Below the pieces are notes generated by a model. That model was given only the letters and a program-made list of their open reading frames with translations. It ran no database searches and was not told the origin of the DNA. The translations under genes and the position numbers were made by a program. Below are positions 35,865 through 47,927 of a stretch of DNA of 64,000 bases, piece after piece. The DNA is from Pycnopodia helianthoides (taxonomy: Eukaryota > Echinodermata > Asteroidea > Forcipulatida > Asteriidae): the NCBI GenBank assembly GCA_032158295.1, contig CM063251.1, positions 18,105,425 to 18,169,424 on the forward strand, in the 5' to 3' direction. The first letter of the stretch is position 1, and each line of letters opens with the position of its first letter.

Positions 35865-36020
35865 CGTTCAGTTATAGATGTGAGAAGAAAACCCCAAAGA
35901 GGGAAAATGCCCATCAAAGGGTAGAGACTGAAAACACACCCACGGCTCCAGTCCAGGGTGGGAGCCAGGTCCACAGAGGTGAAAGGCAGGGAAAGAAACC
36001 ACTGAGCCAACCTGATGCCT
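35865..36020 (-). repeat. tRNA-like SINE (with 55803-55958)
   Basis: On the minus strand: GGCTCAGTGGTTTCTTTCCC, CCTGCCTTTCACCTCTGTGG, a B-box-like segment, and a tail near CTCACATCTATAACTGAACG. The first 60 bases are almost identical in the two copies; the rest has diverged. Confidence 0.65.
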
Positions 36021-36494
36021 GGTTGAAATTCATCTCAAACTCCCCTCGAATACAATAGTAAACAATGGGTCATAAAAAAGATCTTGGGCAGTGTACAGAT
36101 GAAGAAACACATCACTGGAGAAAAACCCAAGCACTATAACTTAGTGTTTGACAAATGCTATATTTGGACGTGATTGGGGGGATTATTTTCAGCTCCCGGA
36201 CCACCAGCGGATGGTGATGATCCCTTCGATTTCAGGATTTTGTCTGGATGATTAAATTAAAGGTAACATTCACTCCAATAAAACAACCTTGTCTTGCTCC
36301 CTGTGATCAAGAGCAATAATGGTCAATGACCTGTCATTTTATCAAAATGAGGTCTGACTATTGTATCCCTCTAGCCTCAGTTTGGTTACATTGGTTTCAA
36401 TGAGAAGAAAAGCAAGATGGCCGCACCATCTGTCAACTGATAACAGTTATTAACAGCTATCCTACAAACCCAAACACTAAACCTATACTTTTGA

Positions 36495-36572
36495 CCAATC
36501 AGGGTTGCCGATTCAAGTTTATTGAGGATAAGAGGGAGCAGCTGTCATCCTATTGGCCAGTGCTTGACCAAT
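36495..36572. promoter_or_regulatory. Second CCAAT cluster
   Basis: CCAAT at 36495 and 36568 on the plus strand and an inverted ATTGG at 36552, about 1 kb from the first cluster. Confidence 0.25.
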
Positions 36573-37227
36573 GAGAGTACTTTGCTTGACCTTCCCTTCA
36601 GCTTGGGACATAAGTAACTAATGAAACAGTTGTGTACTTTTGTTTACAACTCACAGACAGGTTGCCCTTTAAATCATAGTTGTTTTAAATTTCATCAGCA
36701 GAGATGCCATTTTAACGGCAAGGTAACATCTGCTGTGAAACTGCCTGGTACTCTTCCGGCTGGTGTTAGAGCGTGTCAGTCAGTGTGTAGTGTATGTTGG
36801 AAGCAAGTTTGTTTTAGTTTTTAGTTATACTTCAATCAAAGAGTAAGTATATCACCATGGTGATTGATGGTTACACTTACAAAGGTTTACCATGGGGTCG
36901 TTTTCAGCAAGTAAAGCAACACGATTGATTTAGTCATTTTTATTTACCATAGCACGCTGACTAAATGTTAAAAAACGATGACCTTGCTTGAATGTGAACC
37001 ATCAAGGACCATTGCGTGTAAACTTTAACTTGGATGGTAAATCTGGACATTTCTGTTTTTATTTTTTTTTTATTTTCAAACTGAATTTCAACTACTCTGA
37101 TGTATTAAACCATCAAAACCAGAAACAAATAACCCAAAGAACAAAAAGATTTGGTCTGGAATTCCATCTCTGAGAGGACTGGTCCGTTTACATTTCTCAT
37201 TATAGGGCACTTATATTGCAACATCTT

Positions 37228-37316
37228 CAAGTCTGCGGGGAACTTTGGAAGGCGCACCAAGGCCAAGACCAGGGCAGAAGAGGCCATGGCCTTTGTTTAA
37301 CTCCAGGCCTGGTGTG
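37228..37316 (-). repeat. Partial AGGCCTGG-ended repeat
   Basis: GCACCAAGGCCAAGACCAGG and GAGGCCATGGCC...CCAGGCCTGG match the complement of one end of 63462-63619. It abuts the MITE at 37327. Confidence 0.65.
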
Positions 37317-37326
37317 TTGTTTTTAA

Positions 37327-37636
37327 CACGTTGACTGCCGGTCATTATATTCGAAGTGCCTTCCCATTTGCCAAGTGCGGTGCGCATGCGCGCATAAGTG
37401 CGATGCGTATGCGCGCATACCAAATAGGTACTATACAAAAACAAAAAATTAACATGCACATTCTAAGGTCGATGTCCTCACCACTGCCAGGAAGCGTATG
37501 TGTTGCGTGCTCAGTGATGCCAGTGTATTTAAATAACAATACAAAGCCCTTTCATTCTCTACGAGGAGTATACTCGTAGTGGCAGAATCCGTCAAACCTG
37601 TTACTACGAATATACTCGTAGGCGGCAGTCAACGTG
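37327..37636. mobile_element. piggyBac-like MITE with TTAA duplications
   Basis: TIRs CACGTTGACTGCC and GGCAGTCAACGTG are perfect, directly flanked by TTAA at 37323-37326 and 37637-37640. TTAA-specific insertion is the mark of piggyBac transposons. The 310-bp interior has no transposase. It contains a GCGCATGCGCGCAT-rich patch and two CTACGA..TATACTCGTAG palindromes near the right end. Confidence 0.9.
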
Positions 37637-38147
37637 TTAAACTGTGGTTCAGAAAAGGAATTTATTCATTGGCTCAATTTATGAATAAGAGTCTTAACCA
37701 TCGCTCGCACTACGGCAACCTTCTTCCCATTCCCTCACACCCACGTAAAAAATATGACTTCAACATCAGGAACAAATACTTTCTTTTAGGGCCTGGGGTG
37801 AAGGTGATGAGGGGGGGGGGTTGTTTGAAGAACGCAGAGGGTGGAGATTGCAGGTGGCAAAAGACATGAAAATAAGGTTTTTCCTAAAAAACATAACAGT
37901 TACCCTGGCTAACTTACCAGAGGGTTAACAAACTCAATCAGTCCCCAAAGACAAAGCATATAAAGCGTGCGGTTCCTCAAGGAAACTGTGTTTTTTTACA
38001 GAGGAAAGCACTAAAGTGCAACAATAAATTACCTCGAAAATACACCTGTGGTTAAATTGCTTCTAAAAATGTTGGCCCAGCCCTGAGGAATCAATGTTAC
38101 GAAAATAAGTACCATAATTTTATTCAAAACAACTTTACCGTTTTAGC

Positions 38148-38165
38148 GGGGGGGGGGGGGGGGGG
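38148..38165 (+). repeat. Poly-G run, 18 bases
   Basis: Eighteen uninterrupted G. Confidence 0.9.
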
Positions 38166-40326
38166 AATTGCTTTCTAGAAAATTAATAAATGTGACATTT
38201 TTTCCACGGAACCTGCTTTACAAGACCGTAACTGAAAGAAAAGCCAAGATGGACATTTCTCTCAGATACCGCCTCTTTGACACAGTTTTGTTGACAATAA
38301 AAAGCAATAGTAGTAGTAATGCCACTGTGATTGAAGACAAATGCTGAACCGATCCACATGGATTTCTGATTTTTTTTTTCACACGATCAACGTAAACAAG
38401 CTTACAAGGAATCTCCAGCTACAGGTTTTCCTCTGGAGTCTCAACACACGCAAGACGCTTCAAGCACCTGAACATTTTCAAATCAATAGCCCCAGGAAAA
38501 GGATGCTTTGCATTCCCATCATAAAACTGCCGCCTCCCCCCCCCCCCCCCGCTTTTCGCTCTTTCTCCAACAGAAAACATCTCAGAGCTAGTGTTTCTTT
38601 TGATACCGTTTCCCTTCCTTCTCAGACCCAAGAGGGGGAATATCAATCAATGATGCCCACGGCCTGAACCGCTCCGCCCGGCAGATAATATTTACTGGCG
38701 AAGAAACAGCCTCTCAACCGAGGTAACAAAAAGTCCTATTGGCCTAAGCTCAAGACACACACGTAATAATGTACCTTCACTCCTTTTCCTGTGACACCTT
38801 AGGGTCTGCAACTCCCCTGAGAGAGAAGGTTGGAAATTGGCTGACATAATACTTCTCTTATGTGCTACTGGAAGCAGGTGTAGACCTGTAAGGGTGCTCG
38901 GAGCACCCAACAGGTGTTTGCGCCCCCCTCCAACCCCTCCCTCAAATCCCTACGCCATCTCCCCTTATCTCAACATCCCTTCAAGCACCTGTTAACATTA
39001 AGAAATTTCTTCTCGAATAACTCAAATGCTTCAAGTTAGATAAAGATACATTTGAACTAATAAGAACCGTCCCCTAACTAGAACCAAGTCATACATGAAT
39101 AATCTTGACTCACGGCTATGACCTACAACCGACACACAGCACAATGACAAATGAACAAACCAAATCTATTTAAAGTGATAGACAAGAGACACAATACTCC
39201 AGAAATTGCTTTTCTTCTGGGAAATAACACTTGGAAGTGTCTGAGGAAACAAAATTTCTGGAAAGCTTGAATCGATTTTAAGATAAGTTTTGGGGACTGT
39301 TTGAGAGTGTTGTTGCAGTAAATGTCAGGAACTTGGATCAACTCCTTTCAAGATCCATGTAATATAGGTTTCCTTGCAAAACACAAATCGGTCGAATAAA
39401 TAACCCAAAAGTCCAAAGTGATAAATGATTCAAAGAAAAAGCGGTTGGCAAAAACAATTATCATCGCCCACAGCGGAAAGTACTAATATTATTGCAGTAT
39501 GACTTGTTATTGGTACTGGTTCCAACTGCAAAACATACTTTTCTTTTTCTAATAACACATTGATAGTAATTTCTTTACATTTTGGCGAGCTATACAAGCT
39601 TACCACAAGAAGCTAAACTATCATAATTATATTTTGATTGACAACATTGAAATAGCCAACACAAAAAGAAAACCTAATCTGTACAATATCTACTAACCTT
39701 TCCTAATAAGCTCCCGACTTAAAAAAACATTCGATAATTATTGATTTCAGTCACCAGATGCTGGTAACAAATTTAGTGTCTGTTTTTTGCAAAAGGGAAT
39801 CATTTTCAGTCACGTGGAGCTGAATAAGACAAATGTGATAATTACTCTCTGTTTAGTGCATGGAAGTAAACCCAAACACAATGTAAAGCTCCAGTCATGA
39901 ATCATAATTATTGACTCTTCGTTAATGTACAACTTCGGCGCAGCCTAACCAGGGAACATTTCCGTAAGTAGCTTTTAAATGATTGTTGATGTGAAATACC
40001 GTACGGCAAACCAAACATCAAATTTTAAAAGGCTGTTTTTGATCAATTGCTTCCGTATTTTTTCATGTTATGGCAAAACAACACCATGTCTCAAGTGATT
40101 TTGATTGATGATTTAATTATCACCCAATCTGAATATTAAACTCTCTAGTGCGAACTTCCTTTAGCCACTTTAAATATTTGACAAGTCTTCAAAACACGTA
40201 GTCTGGAATTTGTGTTGAAGAAAAGGAGCTAGATGACACCTTTGGGGCATGTAGGAAGAATTCCACGTGGAATGGAATCAAATCAACAACAAAATCAATT
40301 GAAAGGCAGCTAGACATGTTACTCAC

Positions 40327-40415
40327 CTTTCCACAGTTGGAAAACTCCACAGCCCTCTCTCGGAAAAAGAAGTAGACCCACGGTCCGATCTCGTAGGATG
40401 AAATAAAGTTCGGTT
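40327..40415 (-). CDS. Semaphorin exon E4: EPNF to YFFFRE
   Basis: An 89-base exon: two bases completing the Glu codon begun in E3, then 29 codons ending in phase 0. The acceptor is TTCCACAG and the donor GTGAGT. It encodes PNFISSYEIG, then WVYFFFRERAVEF and SNCGK. The V-Y-F-F-F-R-E strand is nearly invariant in semaphorins, and the NCGK end resembles class 5. Reading upstream past the acceptor reaches a stop, which supports the boundary. It is followed by the longest intron, 12.4 kb. Confidence 0.95.
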
Positions 40416-41469
40416 CTGTGGAATAATAGAGTAGGCCTATGTCATTAAAAGAAAGACAACAAAAATACAAATAATTTTTTTTTCAAGGTAAGAGCATTTG
40501 CACTTTTAAAAGGTCATTATTTTTCCCAACTTTATTTTAGGAATACCTTCAGTTTGTCAGATTTAATTATTAGGTGGTTTTCAGACAGCACTACCCCCGG
40601 TACTTTGTTTTGAAAGGAGAAATAAATTCTGTGTCCAATTTTGGGTATTTACACCTGCATTACATTTTTTTCCTAAAGTAACAGAGCAGAATTCACTTTT
40701 CAAATGAGTTAAGAAAAGAAATAATTTTCCCCCACTTTACACGAGACAGACAAAAACTCCTGATTAAAACAGTTATGGGGGAAAAAGCTTTAATTCCAAC
40801 TGGGATTAATTTGCGCAATGGATACCTGTGATAAAAGGTTGTTAAATTGTCATACCTTGTAAACAATGGTGAATGAATGAAATGCTGTAATAGATATGTT
40901 TCGAACATTAGTCAAAGTTTTAACCTGGCAGTGGCAAACCACTTTGACAAAATTGTTAATTCCTTCATCCTGAACCTCTCCAAAATCTGCTGTTTCCGGA
41001 AACAGTCAAAAAATTTTTTACGGTCTGTACATGAAAATGGTAACCGTTGGTGACAAGACTAAATGGTATTGGACCAATGGCAACAAATTAACAATTCAAG
41101 AGCTACACACTTAGCCTGCGTTGCTGGCAAACACTTCAGAATGGATATCCCTCAACTGAAGCCTTTAACAGCAGGTGAACGGACTTGAAGATCTGTGATG
41201 ATTCACAAACACACTCTTAAGACTGTGGCAGACTAAACATCTGCTCAGATGCCAGCATGAAACTGCACATTTCTTTCCTTTCCAAGATCTTCTTGTATTT
41301 CCTCAGCTCAGATGAATACAACTTTTAAGAAGGTCGACCACTGGTCTTCCTTTTTTTTTCCCCAACTTGTTTCCCAGCTACATTCAGCTCTGTGATTCAC
41401 AAATTATCTTAAGACTTGCATTCATTATCAAGTTAGTGTAGAACCCAAGTGGCTCTTGTTGGAACATAA

Positions 41470-41977
41470 GGCCGAGTAAAAAAACAAACATGTTTAGCGT
41501 CCCCGCCTGCTTCCGTTTTGGCCGCCGCCTCCTTTTTAAATTGTTTGTCACTATTTTATAAAAAATTTTAAAAAGGAAAAAAAAAAATTAAAAAAGGAAA
41601 TTTTGACTTAAATCATACAAATCATTTGTTTTGACATACATTGCATCAGTACACTAAAATAGCACAAAGTCTGTGAATAAATATACCTTGGCCAGCCATA
41701 TTTAGCATGGCGTCCATCTTATAAAAAATAGCAAAAAATTGAAAAAATGGTAAAATAGTAGCACCCTGTCTCCTCCTCTTTTTGAAAAAGTCTGGACATG
41801 TTCAATGTCTTGTCCAAAATGTTTCTTAAATGTATTGTGTGTTTGAACAGTAGAAAAAACAATGGATATTTGAAATTTAAAAAATAATGGCAGCCATCTC
41901 GAAATTAAAAAAGCCCCTCCTCCTTCCTTTTTTTAAGAACCCCCGGACGTTAAACATGTTTCTTTTTTTACTCGGCC
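41470..41977. mobile_element. PIF/Harbinger-like MITE with TAA duplications
   Basis: TIRs of about 33 bp: GGCCGAGTAAAAAAACAAAC then ATGTTTAGCGTCC on the left; GGACGTTAAACATGTTTC then TTTTTTACTCGGCC on the right. TAA flanks both sides (41467-41469 and 41978-41980). A three-base TWA duplication and GGCC-type end fit PIF/Harbinger. The 508-bp interior is A/T-rich and has no transposase ORF. Confidence 0.85.
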
Positions 41978-44011
41978 TAAGTTGAGCAAGGAGGAAATGT
42001 TCCATGTGCGTGTCAGTTACCAGCTGCACGTTGATCCCTCATCAACAGCAGCTCAGCTCAACAAACTCCCCTTCCTTTCCTTTCACTAAGCCTATTGTCA
42101 CAAGCCCCCTCCTTTATCCTCATTGTGTCTGATCCTGTATCTTAAAACAAGCCACTTATATATTTAGAAGATCACTCATAGCTTTCAATCAAGCCGACCC
42201 TAGCTCACCCAATAAGGACGTCACTGGTTCCATCAATCTGGACTTTTACTGGACGATAACAACATCTTGCACTGATCAAGTGAAGCGAAGCGTTCATCAT
42301 TTTGAGAAAAATTGACAAGAATTTATGATCATGTTTGTTTGCTTTACGGGCGGAATCCTCTAATAATGTTATGAAAGTCCACACTCCATCGCAACGATTA
42401 ATTGTCTCATGAAGTAGAAATCCCTTTTTTTGTTTCAGGTATATAGAAACATTCCAGTTCAATAATGCGGCTGTTATTTTTACCAACCCTCTGAAGCTGT
42501 AATGCAGCTTCCTTCCAAAAACATAAAGGATACTCCAAAGACATAAGGGATATCCCACAGGGTCCCCAGCCACAGGTAGGGGTGCATAGAGCTCCTGCCA
42601 CAGTACGTGCCACCAGGAAGGCAGTGCTGTTTTCACTGTACTACTAGTACAGGCCGAGAGCTACTTGCTTGTGAGAGCGGCACGGGGAAAATTGAAAATT
42701 TCCTGTTATTACCCAAAATAAACCGGCTCTGGGCATCTTGCTTTTCTATCTCTGTTTTTTTTCTTTCGCGATGCAGGAGAACATGCACGATGAATGTTCT
42801 TTCTCTACCTTCTCCCCCCTAGGCAGAAAAGGATTCACTCTGATTGGCCTTGAAGAAGCTGACAAAGTCAGTTAAGATCAGGAGGGACTAAGAGATGGTG
42901 CTGTGTGGATGATGAAGACCACTCAACAGCAAGAAATGTGGCGTTATAGTCAGAGATGTTTCAATGATGTCAATGATGACATCACCGACTGATTACAATG
43001 ACACCCAAGGTCATATCTCGGACACTGTTGAGAAAACTAGGTTGACGATTCCAACAACCTCCAAGGAACTACAGTGATGTCATAATAAAGCAGGAAGACT
43101 TCAGTTTATGTTTACGTTTACAACTGCTCAAGTTTTTGTAATTTAATCTCCACATTGATTGAACCTAATTGAATTGAATTTATTCATCCTTATCCAATAA
43201 TAACAAATATGAAAATTAATGTTATCTACAATCACCAAAGCGGTTAAAAGTTATGACTCAATATGGAACAGGAAGGTCAGAGAAAATTCAAGTGACAAAA
43301 TAATAGTATGTTAAGAATGATTGTTAACTTTTAAGATTTTCAACCAATTTTGAAGGGAAAACTCATGTTTTTAGTTCAAGGATTTCAAATCCTTGTGGAA
43401 GGGGGAGGGGAGAGGACCTTTGATATTATACCAAGTCTGATTAAATTAACAAAACATTTGTCCTACTTTAGTCATGTGACCCATACAACAAATACTAGAT
43501 ACCCCATGGATGCCTAAGCAGGAAGAATCGTTGGACGGAGACCCAGGGAAAGCCCCCCTCCCCCCCCCCCCAAGCATTGGTCGGACAACATCAAGCAAAG
43601 CTGCCAGGATCTCGGAATACCCACAATCTCCAAAGCATGTAGACTAACCAATGACAGGCCCCCGACTGAAATTCCACGGTAAAACGGCTTCTACAATCCC
43701 GGCCGAAATGCTCGGGCCACGTGACAATAAACATTCCCCCCGCTCAATGTTGTTAATTAACCCAAGCTGGAGCGCAGACCGGCAATCAGAGCCAACATTG
43801 AATGGGGGCCAGGGGGCGAGGGCCCAACGAAATATAATCGGGATTTGCAGCTCCGAAGATTTCTCAATCTGAAGGAGGACAGCAAGAAGTGAGTATGAAG
43901 TGAAGGGATTAAATGACCCTTAATAAAGAGCAAATCATAATAAATCGTAGAAAAAAAAAACCCAAAACAAAGTATTTGAAATAAGTTTGTGGAATAGAAT
44001 GAGCACACCCG

Positions 44012-44140
44012 AACAAAAATAGGGAGACCGCCAACATAGGGCTAGATAGCTCAGTTGGTAGAGCGCTGGCACGTTAATCCGGAGGTCGCAGGTTCAACTC
44101 CCGCTCTAGTCAATTTTTCTTTGTTCAACCCTAAATTGGA
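44012..44140 (+). repeat. tRNA-derived SINE, better preserved head
   Basis: GAACAAAAATAGGGAGACCG, then GGGCTAGATAGCTCAGTTGG with A box, CTGGCACGTTAATCCGGAGG around the former anticodon (GTT), and B box GGTTCAACTCCC, closing with GCTCTAGTCAATTTTTC. Same family as 32638. The stems are too irregular for a functional tRNA-Asn gene. Confidence 0.85.
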
Positions 44141-44773
44141 TTGAGAAAATATAATTGAATTTTGAAAATTGAAGGTGCTTGCGGGTAAAAAGTCTCACAC
44201 ACAGTCAACCAATACTGGAAACCATCCAGGCAAAAACCACGCCTAGATCATGTTTCTCTAAAATTGTGACACGTGGTCTAACTTTTCTGTTGTAAAAAAA
44301 AACCCTTGCATAACAAAGCACGTACAGTTTGGACTAATACCTAGAGGCTACGCAAAACTAGGCCAGACTAATAATCCTGTAACCAGTAGATACGAACGTA
44401 AATAATCGTACGTCTTTGTACGGACCTCTCCCCTCGACCCGACCCTTCTATTTTTTTGTAAACAGGCGAGGACCTGTTTTTTAAGGAAACTGCAGATCAA
44501 GTCATTCCCCACACCTTGATCAGATTAAATCGAGATTATGACTGAAACTCCAGAATTAATCAACGTACCTCCCTTACCCCTCCCCCTCGTCCCCAGGGAC
44601 TCGGGGATGTCTACAACTACCTGGGAATAATCCTGGTTTGCAGATGGACATCTTTGTCACGTAACCTAAGTACATAGTAAGGTTCACTGTGAGGTCTGCT
44701 GAACAACCATCGGCACCAGTCTTTTTTCAGACTAGCCTCATTTTTATAACCTGCCCGATATGGGTAGAGGTGT

Positions 44774-44790
44774 CCCCCCCCCAAAAAAAA
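44774..44790 (+). repeat. C-run/A-run junction C9A8
   Basis: Nine C followed directly by eight A. Confidence 0.9.
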
Positions 44791-44833
44791 TGTTCCCATA
44801 CTATAACACACTATTTTCCTCTTGTATAGAACT

Positions 44834-44854
44834 CCCCCCCCCCCTAAAAAAAAA
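44834..44854 (+). repeat. C-run/A-run junction C11TA9
   Basis: Eleven C, one T, nine A; 60 bases from the previous junction. Confidence 0.9.
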
Positions 44855-46171
44855 TCTAAAGAATTCCTGAGATTCCAAGCACACAATGAAGACACAATCC
44901 ATTTCTTTTTTTACTATCAAAAATAAATAGGCACATTGATCAGACTTTTCATCCACCCTTTCGTGATAATATCACCGCCAAAACTATCGGCAACACATGC
45001 GCAAGAAAGTTAGATGTCATTATCTGTCTGTCCAGTGAGACAGTCCTTGCTAAATTATTAGTATCCTGCCCCCCCCCCCCCCGTCTCCTAAAGAAAGACG
45101 TCCTAGGTGCACTTTACTCTAAACAACTCAAGAAGTAACAAGTGTATAGAGACGAAGAGTTCAACACAAATAGTCTAGTGATTACATTATGAAACTGATT
45201 ATGTGAAGCCAACATATGCTTAGCGTAGAAACAGACTTCCAGCTAACAAACTCTACTAAGCAAATACCATATAATAAGCACAAATGTCTGCTGGGCACCT
45301 TGATGATATTTTGTTCTGGTGAAGTAACTTGAATACTTTTATTTTGGAGGATTATTGTCAAGATAAAGGGAAATAACTTAAATGAATATTTATCGACTTA
45401 TGCTTAACACTGTTATCTCTCACTCCAGATAAGTAAGAACATATATTTTTGTACGGTCCCTTTAAATGCCAAATCAAGACATTTACTAAAACTCTACACA
45501 AACTGATGCCCCCATGTGAATTCAATGTAGGATATGGTCTGATTTCATTCTGTACAGCGGTAGTTCAACTAATATACAAGTCTGCGCAATCGGTGACAAT
45601 GACTTGATACAAAGCACATTTGCAAAGAACAAGATCCACAATTTGCGTGAGAAACTTTTACAGTTCAGAGGGACTTAAGCTACATTCAAAATAAACCGAG
45701 CTTTGCAACTTTTTGGGGGTAAGTTTAAGCTCTCAAATTTACCACAACACCAAGAACAGGAATTGAGTGGCACAGCAAAATAAGATCTGACATGATATTT
45801 CATAAATGGCGATCCCGCCGAGGGTTCAAGCATTAATCAAAACAGGTCATTTGTCGTCTCGGAGTAGGATGTAACGCATAAGAATGACTCCAACAAAATA
45901 AGTACAAGCTGTTTGGGAAGTAAGCTTGGCGTAGGGTGACTACATGTTGGTTTAAGGTAAATGTACTGCAGTCTTCTCCCTGCCGTATTTTGTATGAAAA
46001 GTAGGGCCTGTCAAATTGCGTGGGAGGAAACTTCAAAGATTTTTACTGGCCTCATGAAAATCTCATGTTTATAATCAAATCATTTTTGATTGACATGTTG
46101 TACATGAACATGTTGAGCATTTCAAATGTAGGAAATACCCCCCAGATCCCTGTAGACACCTTTTGGGATTG

Positions 46172-46235
46172 TGACTTCTACAATAGTTGACTTCTAGAAT
46201 GTTTGACTTCTACAATGTTTGACTTGTAAGACGTT
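46172..46235 (+). repeat. Short tandem array, period 16
   Basis: Four units of TGACTTCTACAATAGT with changes, starting at 46172, 46188, 46204 and 46220. Confidence 0.85.
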
Positions 46236-46496
46236 TGTCTTATGTGGTGAATCAAAGCACAGGTTCACTGACCCTTCATGCAGTGAGTTTGAAGAACTCC
46301 AACAAGCCACAAGAAGTACTCCAGAAACTGGTTTTCAAGATCCTTTTACATGATATAGCTCCCTTCATAACACCCATAAATCTAATGATAATTGATCATG
46401 AACATTATGATCGTCCTTTAAAGCACATGTACCACAATGGTAATTTTCACAAAGACTAGTATCCGCACTTGATGGGACCCAACATATACATGAAAC

Positions 46497-46772
46497 AACA
46501 AACCTGTGAAATGTTAAGCTCTATCAGCCTTCAAAGTCATGAGAAAACAGTGACAAAAACCCCAATATATGTTTTCACTGTTTTTAAACTTTGGGTTTTG
46601 GACACGCGCGATAAAGACTAATTGTTTTGCTCATTTCCTAAAAACTATAGCATTTCAAGAAAAAATATTTCAGGGGAGGTTTACCACCACGACCATCTTT
46701 ATACCATGTGAGTAATGTTCAAATCTGTGACCATTTTAATTCTTTGGATCTTACCAATGTTGTACACACCCT
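46497..46772 (+). repeat. MITE family copy (with 5833-6034 and 52195-52435)
   Basis: AACCTGTGAAATGTTAAGCT, then GATAAAGACTAATTGTTTTG, TAGCATTTCAAG, and CTTACCAATGTTGTACACAC. The same order, inverted, is found at 52195-52435. Confidence 0.8.
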
Positions 46773-47668
46773 TTAAATCCAGAAACCTTTGGGGGGGGGT
46801 GGTGATAAAGCTCCACATATTCCCGAACCATTCCCACCATGTGACTCTGCAGAGGACCTCATTCAAAGTCAACTACGGCAATGGGTCACTGATGACATCG
46901 CAGCTTAGCAACTATTTAAAGTATGTCTGATTAATTGCAAAGTTAACCACTGTTTAGACTTCAGTTCATTTTCAAAATCATACAGAAACTTTTTTTTTTT
47001 TAAGTCTCCAGGCAGTTGATCTTTTTCTGGGTGACCTCGGAAGAGTTTTTTTGCAAACCTTATCTTTTCCTTCATATAACCTGCCTCTTCTAATGCAACA
47101 CTGAGAACTGATTGACAATAAGAAAAGCTGACTTGAAAGACGATGTTCGGTCAATTTAAGAGAGTCAAATCCGTGCAGCCTTTCTTTGGGGCTGTCAATC
47201 AATCAAGAATTTGCTTCACATGGCAACGCTCCAACATACTCAGAAAACGGCTCATGGCGCCACCACCCACTGCAACAACACACCCGCGCAAAAAACAGGT
47301 GAGAAAAACAAAAACAGGTGGAATGAGTCCAGACTCTATCTTGCTGTCAGTACAGGGAAAAAATCAAGTCAAAAACCCACTCATAGTCCCCAGGTTTAAG
47401 GACCTTGGTCTTGAAGTCTTTTAGAAATGGTTCCCATTATAGTAGAGGAAACTTTCCCTCATAACTTTTGAATGTAATGTGTTTTTGTACTCTCAACAGC
47501 CACATACAGCTAATGACACCCATGTGTTAATGACCCTAAAGTTGACGGGTTTTTCTGTTAAGGTTTGCTGTTTCACACGTAACACTACTATAAAATGCTG
47601 GGTACATTTTTTTAGCCTTTGAGAAAGCTTCTGCTCGGGTAAAAATAAGAGGCCATCAACCATTATGA

Positions 47669-47797
47669 TACAGTTTCATTAAGCTGTTGCTAAGCAAGAG
47701 AATACCTTTGCACCAGTTAAAACAATGTAAACTAAAAGTCATTTTGCTGGTACACTGTTTCTGCTAAGCAGTAATTCCTGTGCTGAGCAAACTCGTG
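47669..47797. repeat. Degenerate GGGCCC foldback relic beside exon E3
   Basis: ACAGTTTCATTAAGCTGTTG with GCTAAGCAAG and later TTTCTGCTAAGCAG; the arms are decayed and the right terminus is missing. Confidence 0.5.
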
Positions 47798-47927
47798 CGA
47801 TTCACCACCTTCTGTATATTTACCCCAGCTCAAGTTGGGCACACTAATCAGCAATAAGCTAAAATATCAAAGCTGCTAAGCTCGTATGAAGGACTCCTAT
47901 ACAATGGCTAAAAGTATGACTACTCAC

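Larger units (their letters stand above)
27927..40326. other. Intron E4-E5 (12.4 kb)
   Basis: Largest intron. Contains a foldback at 30.7 kb, a TATA-like site at 31.2 kb, a cluster of foldbacks plus a SINE at 32.1-32.8 kb, a G-rich block near 33.85 kb, CCAAT clusters at 35.45 and 36.5 kb, and a TTAA-flanked MITE at 37.3 kb. Nothing recognised in 28.0-30.7, 33.0-33.7, 34.1-35.4 or 38.2-40.3 kb. Confidence 0.6.
40416..47927. other. Intron E3-E4 (7.5 kb)
   Basis: Contains the TAA-flanked MITE at 41.5 kb, a SINE at 44.0 kb, C/A runs at 44.8 kb, a 16-bp tandem array at 46.2 kb and a MITE copy at 46.5 kb. The 143-codon minus-strand ORF at 42205-42636 has no recognisable domain and may be chance. 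Nothing seen in 42.7-43.9 or 45.3-46.1 kb. Confidence 0.6.

Noticed and set aside
42205..42636. Minus-strand ORF of 143 codons.
   Set aside because: No family motif, no splice context linking it to the semaphorin, and a composition like random translation.
44041..44113. Possible functional tRNA-Asn gene.
   Set aside because: A and B boxes are good but the anticodon and acceptor stems do not close, and the flanks are shared with the copy at 32638, so it is a SINE head.
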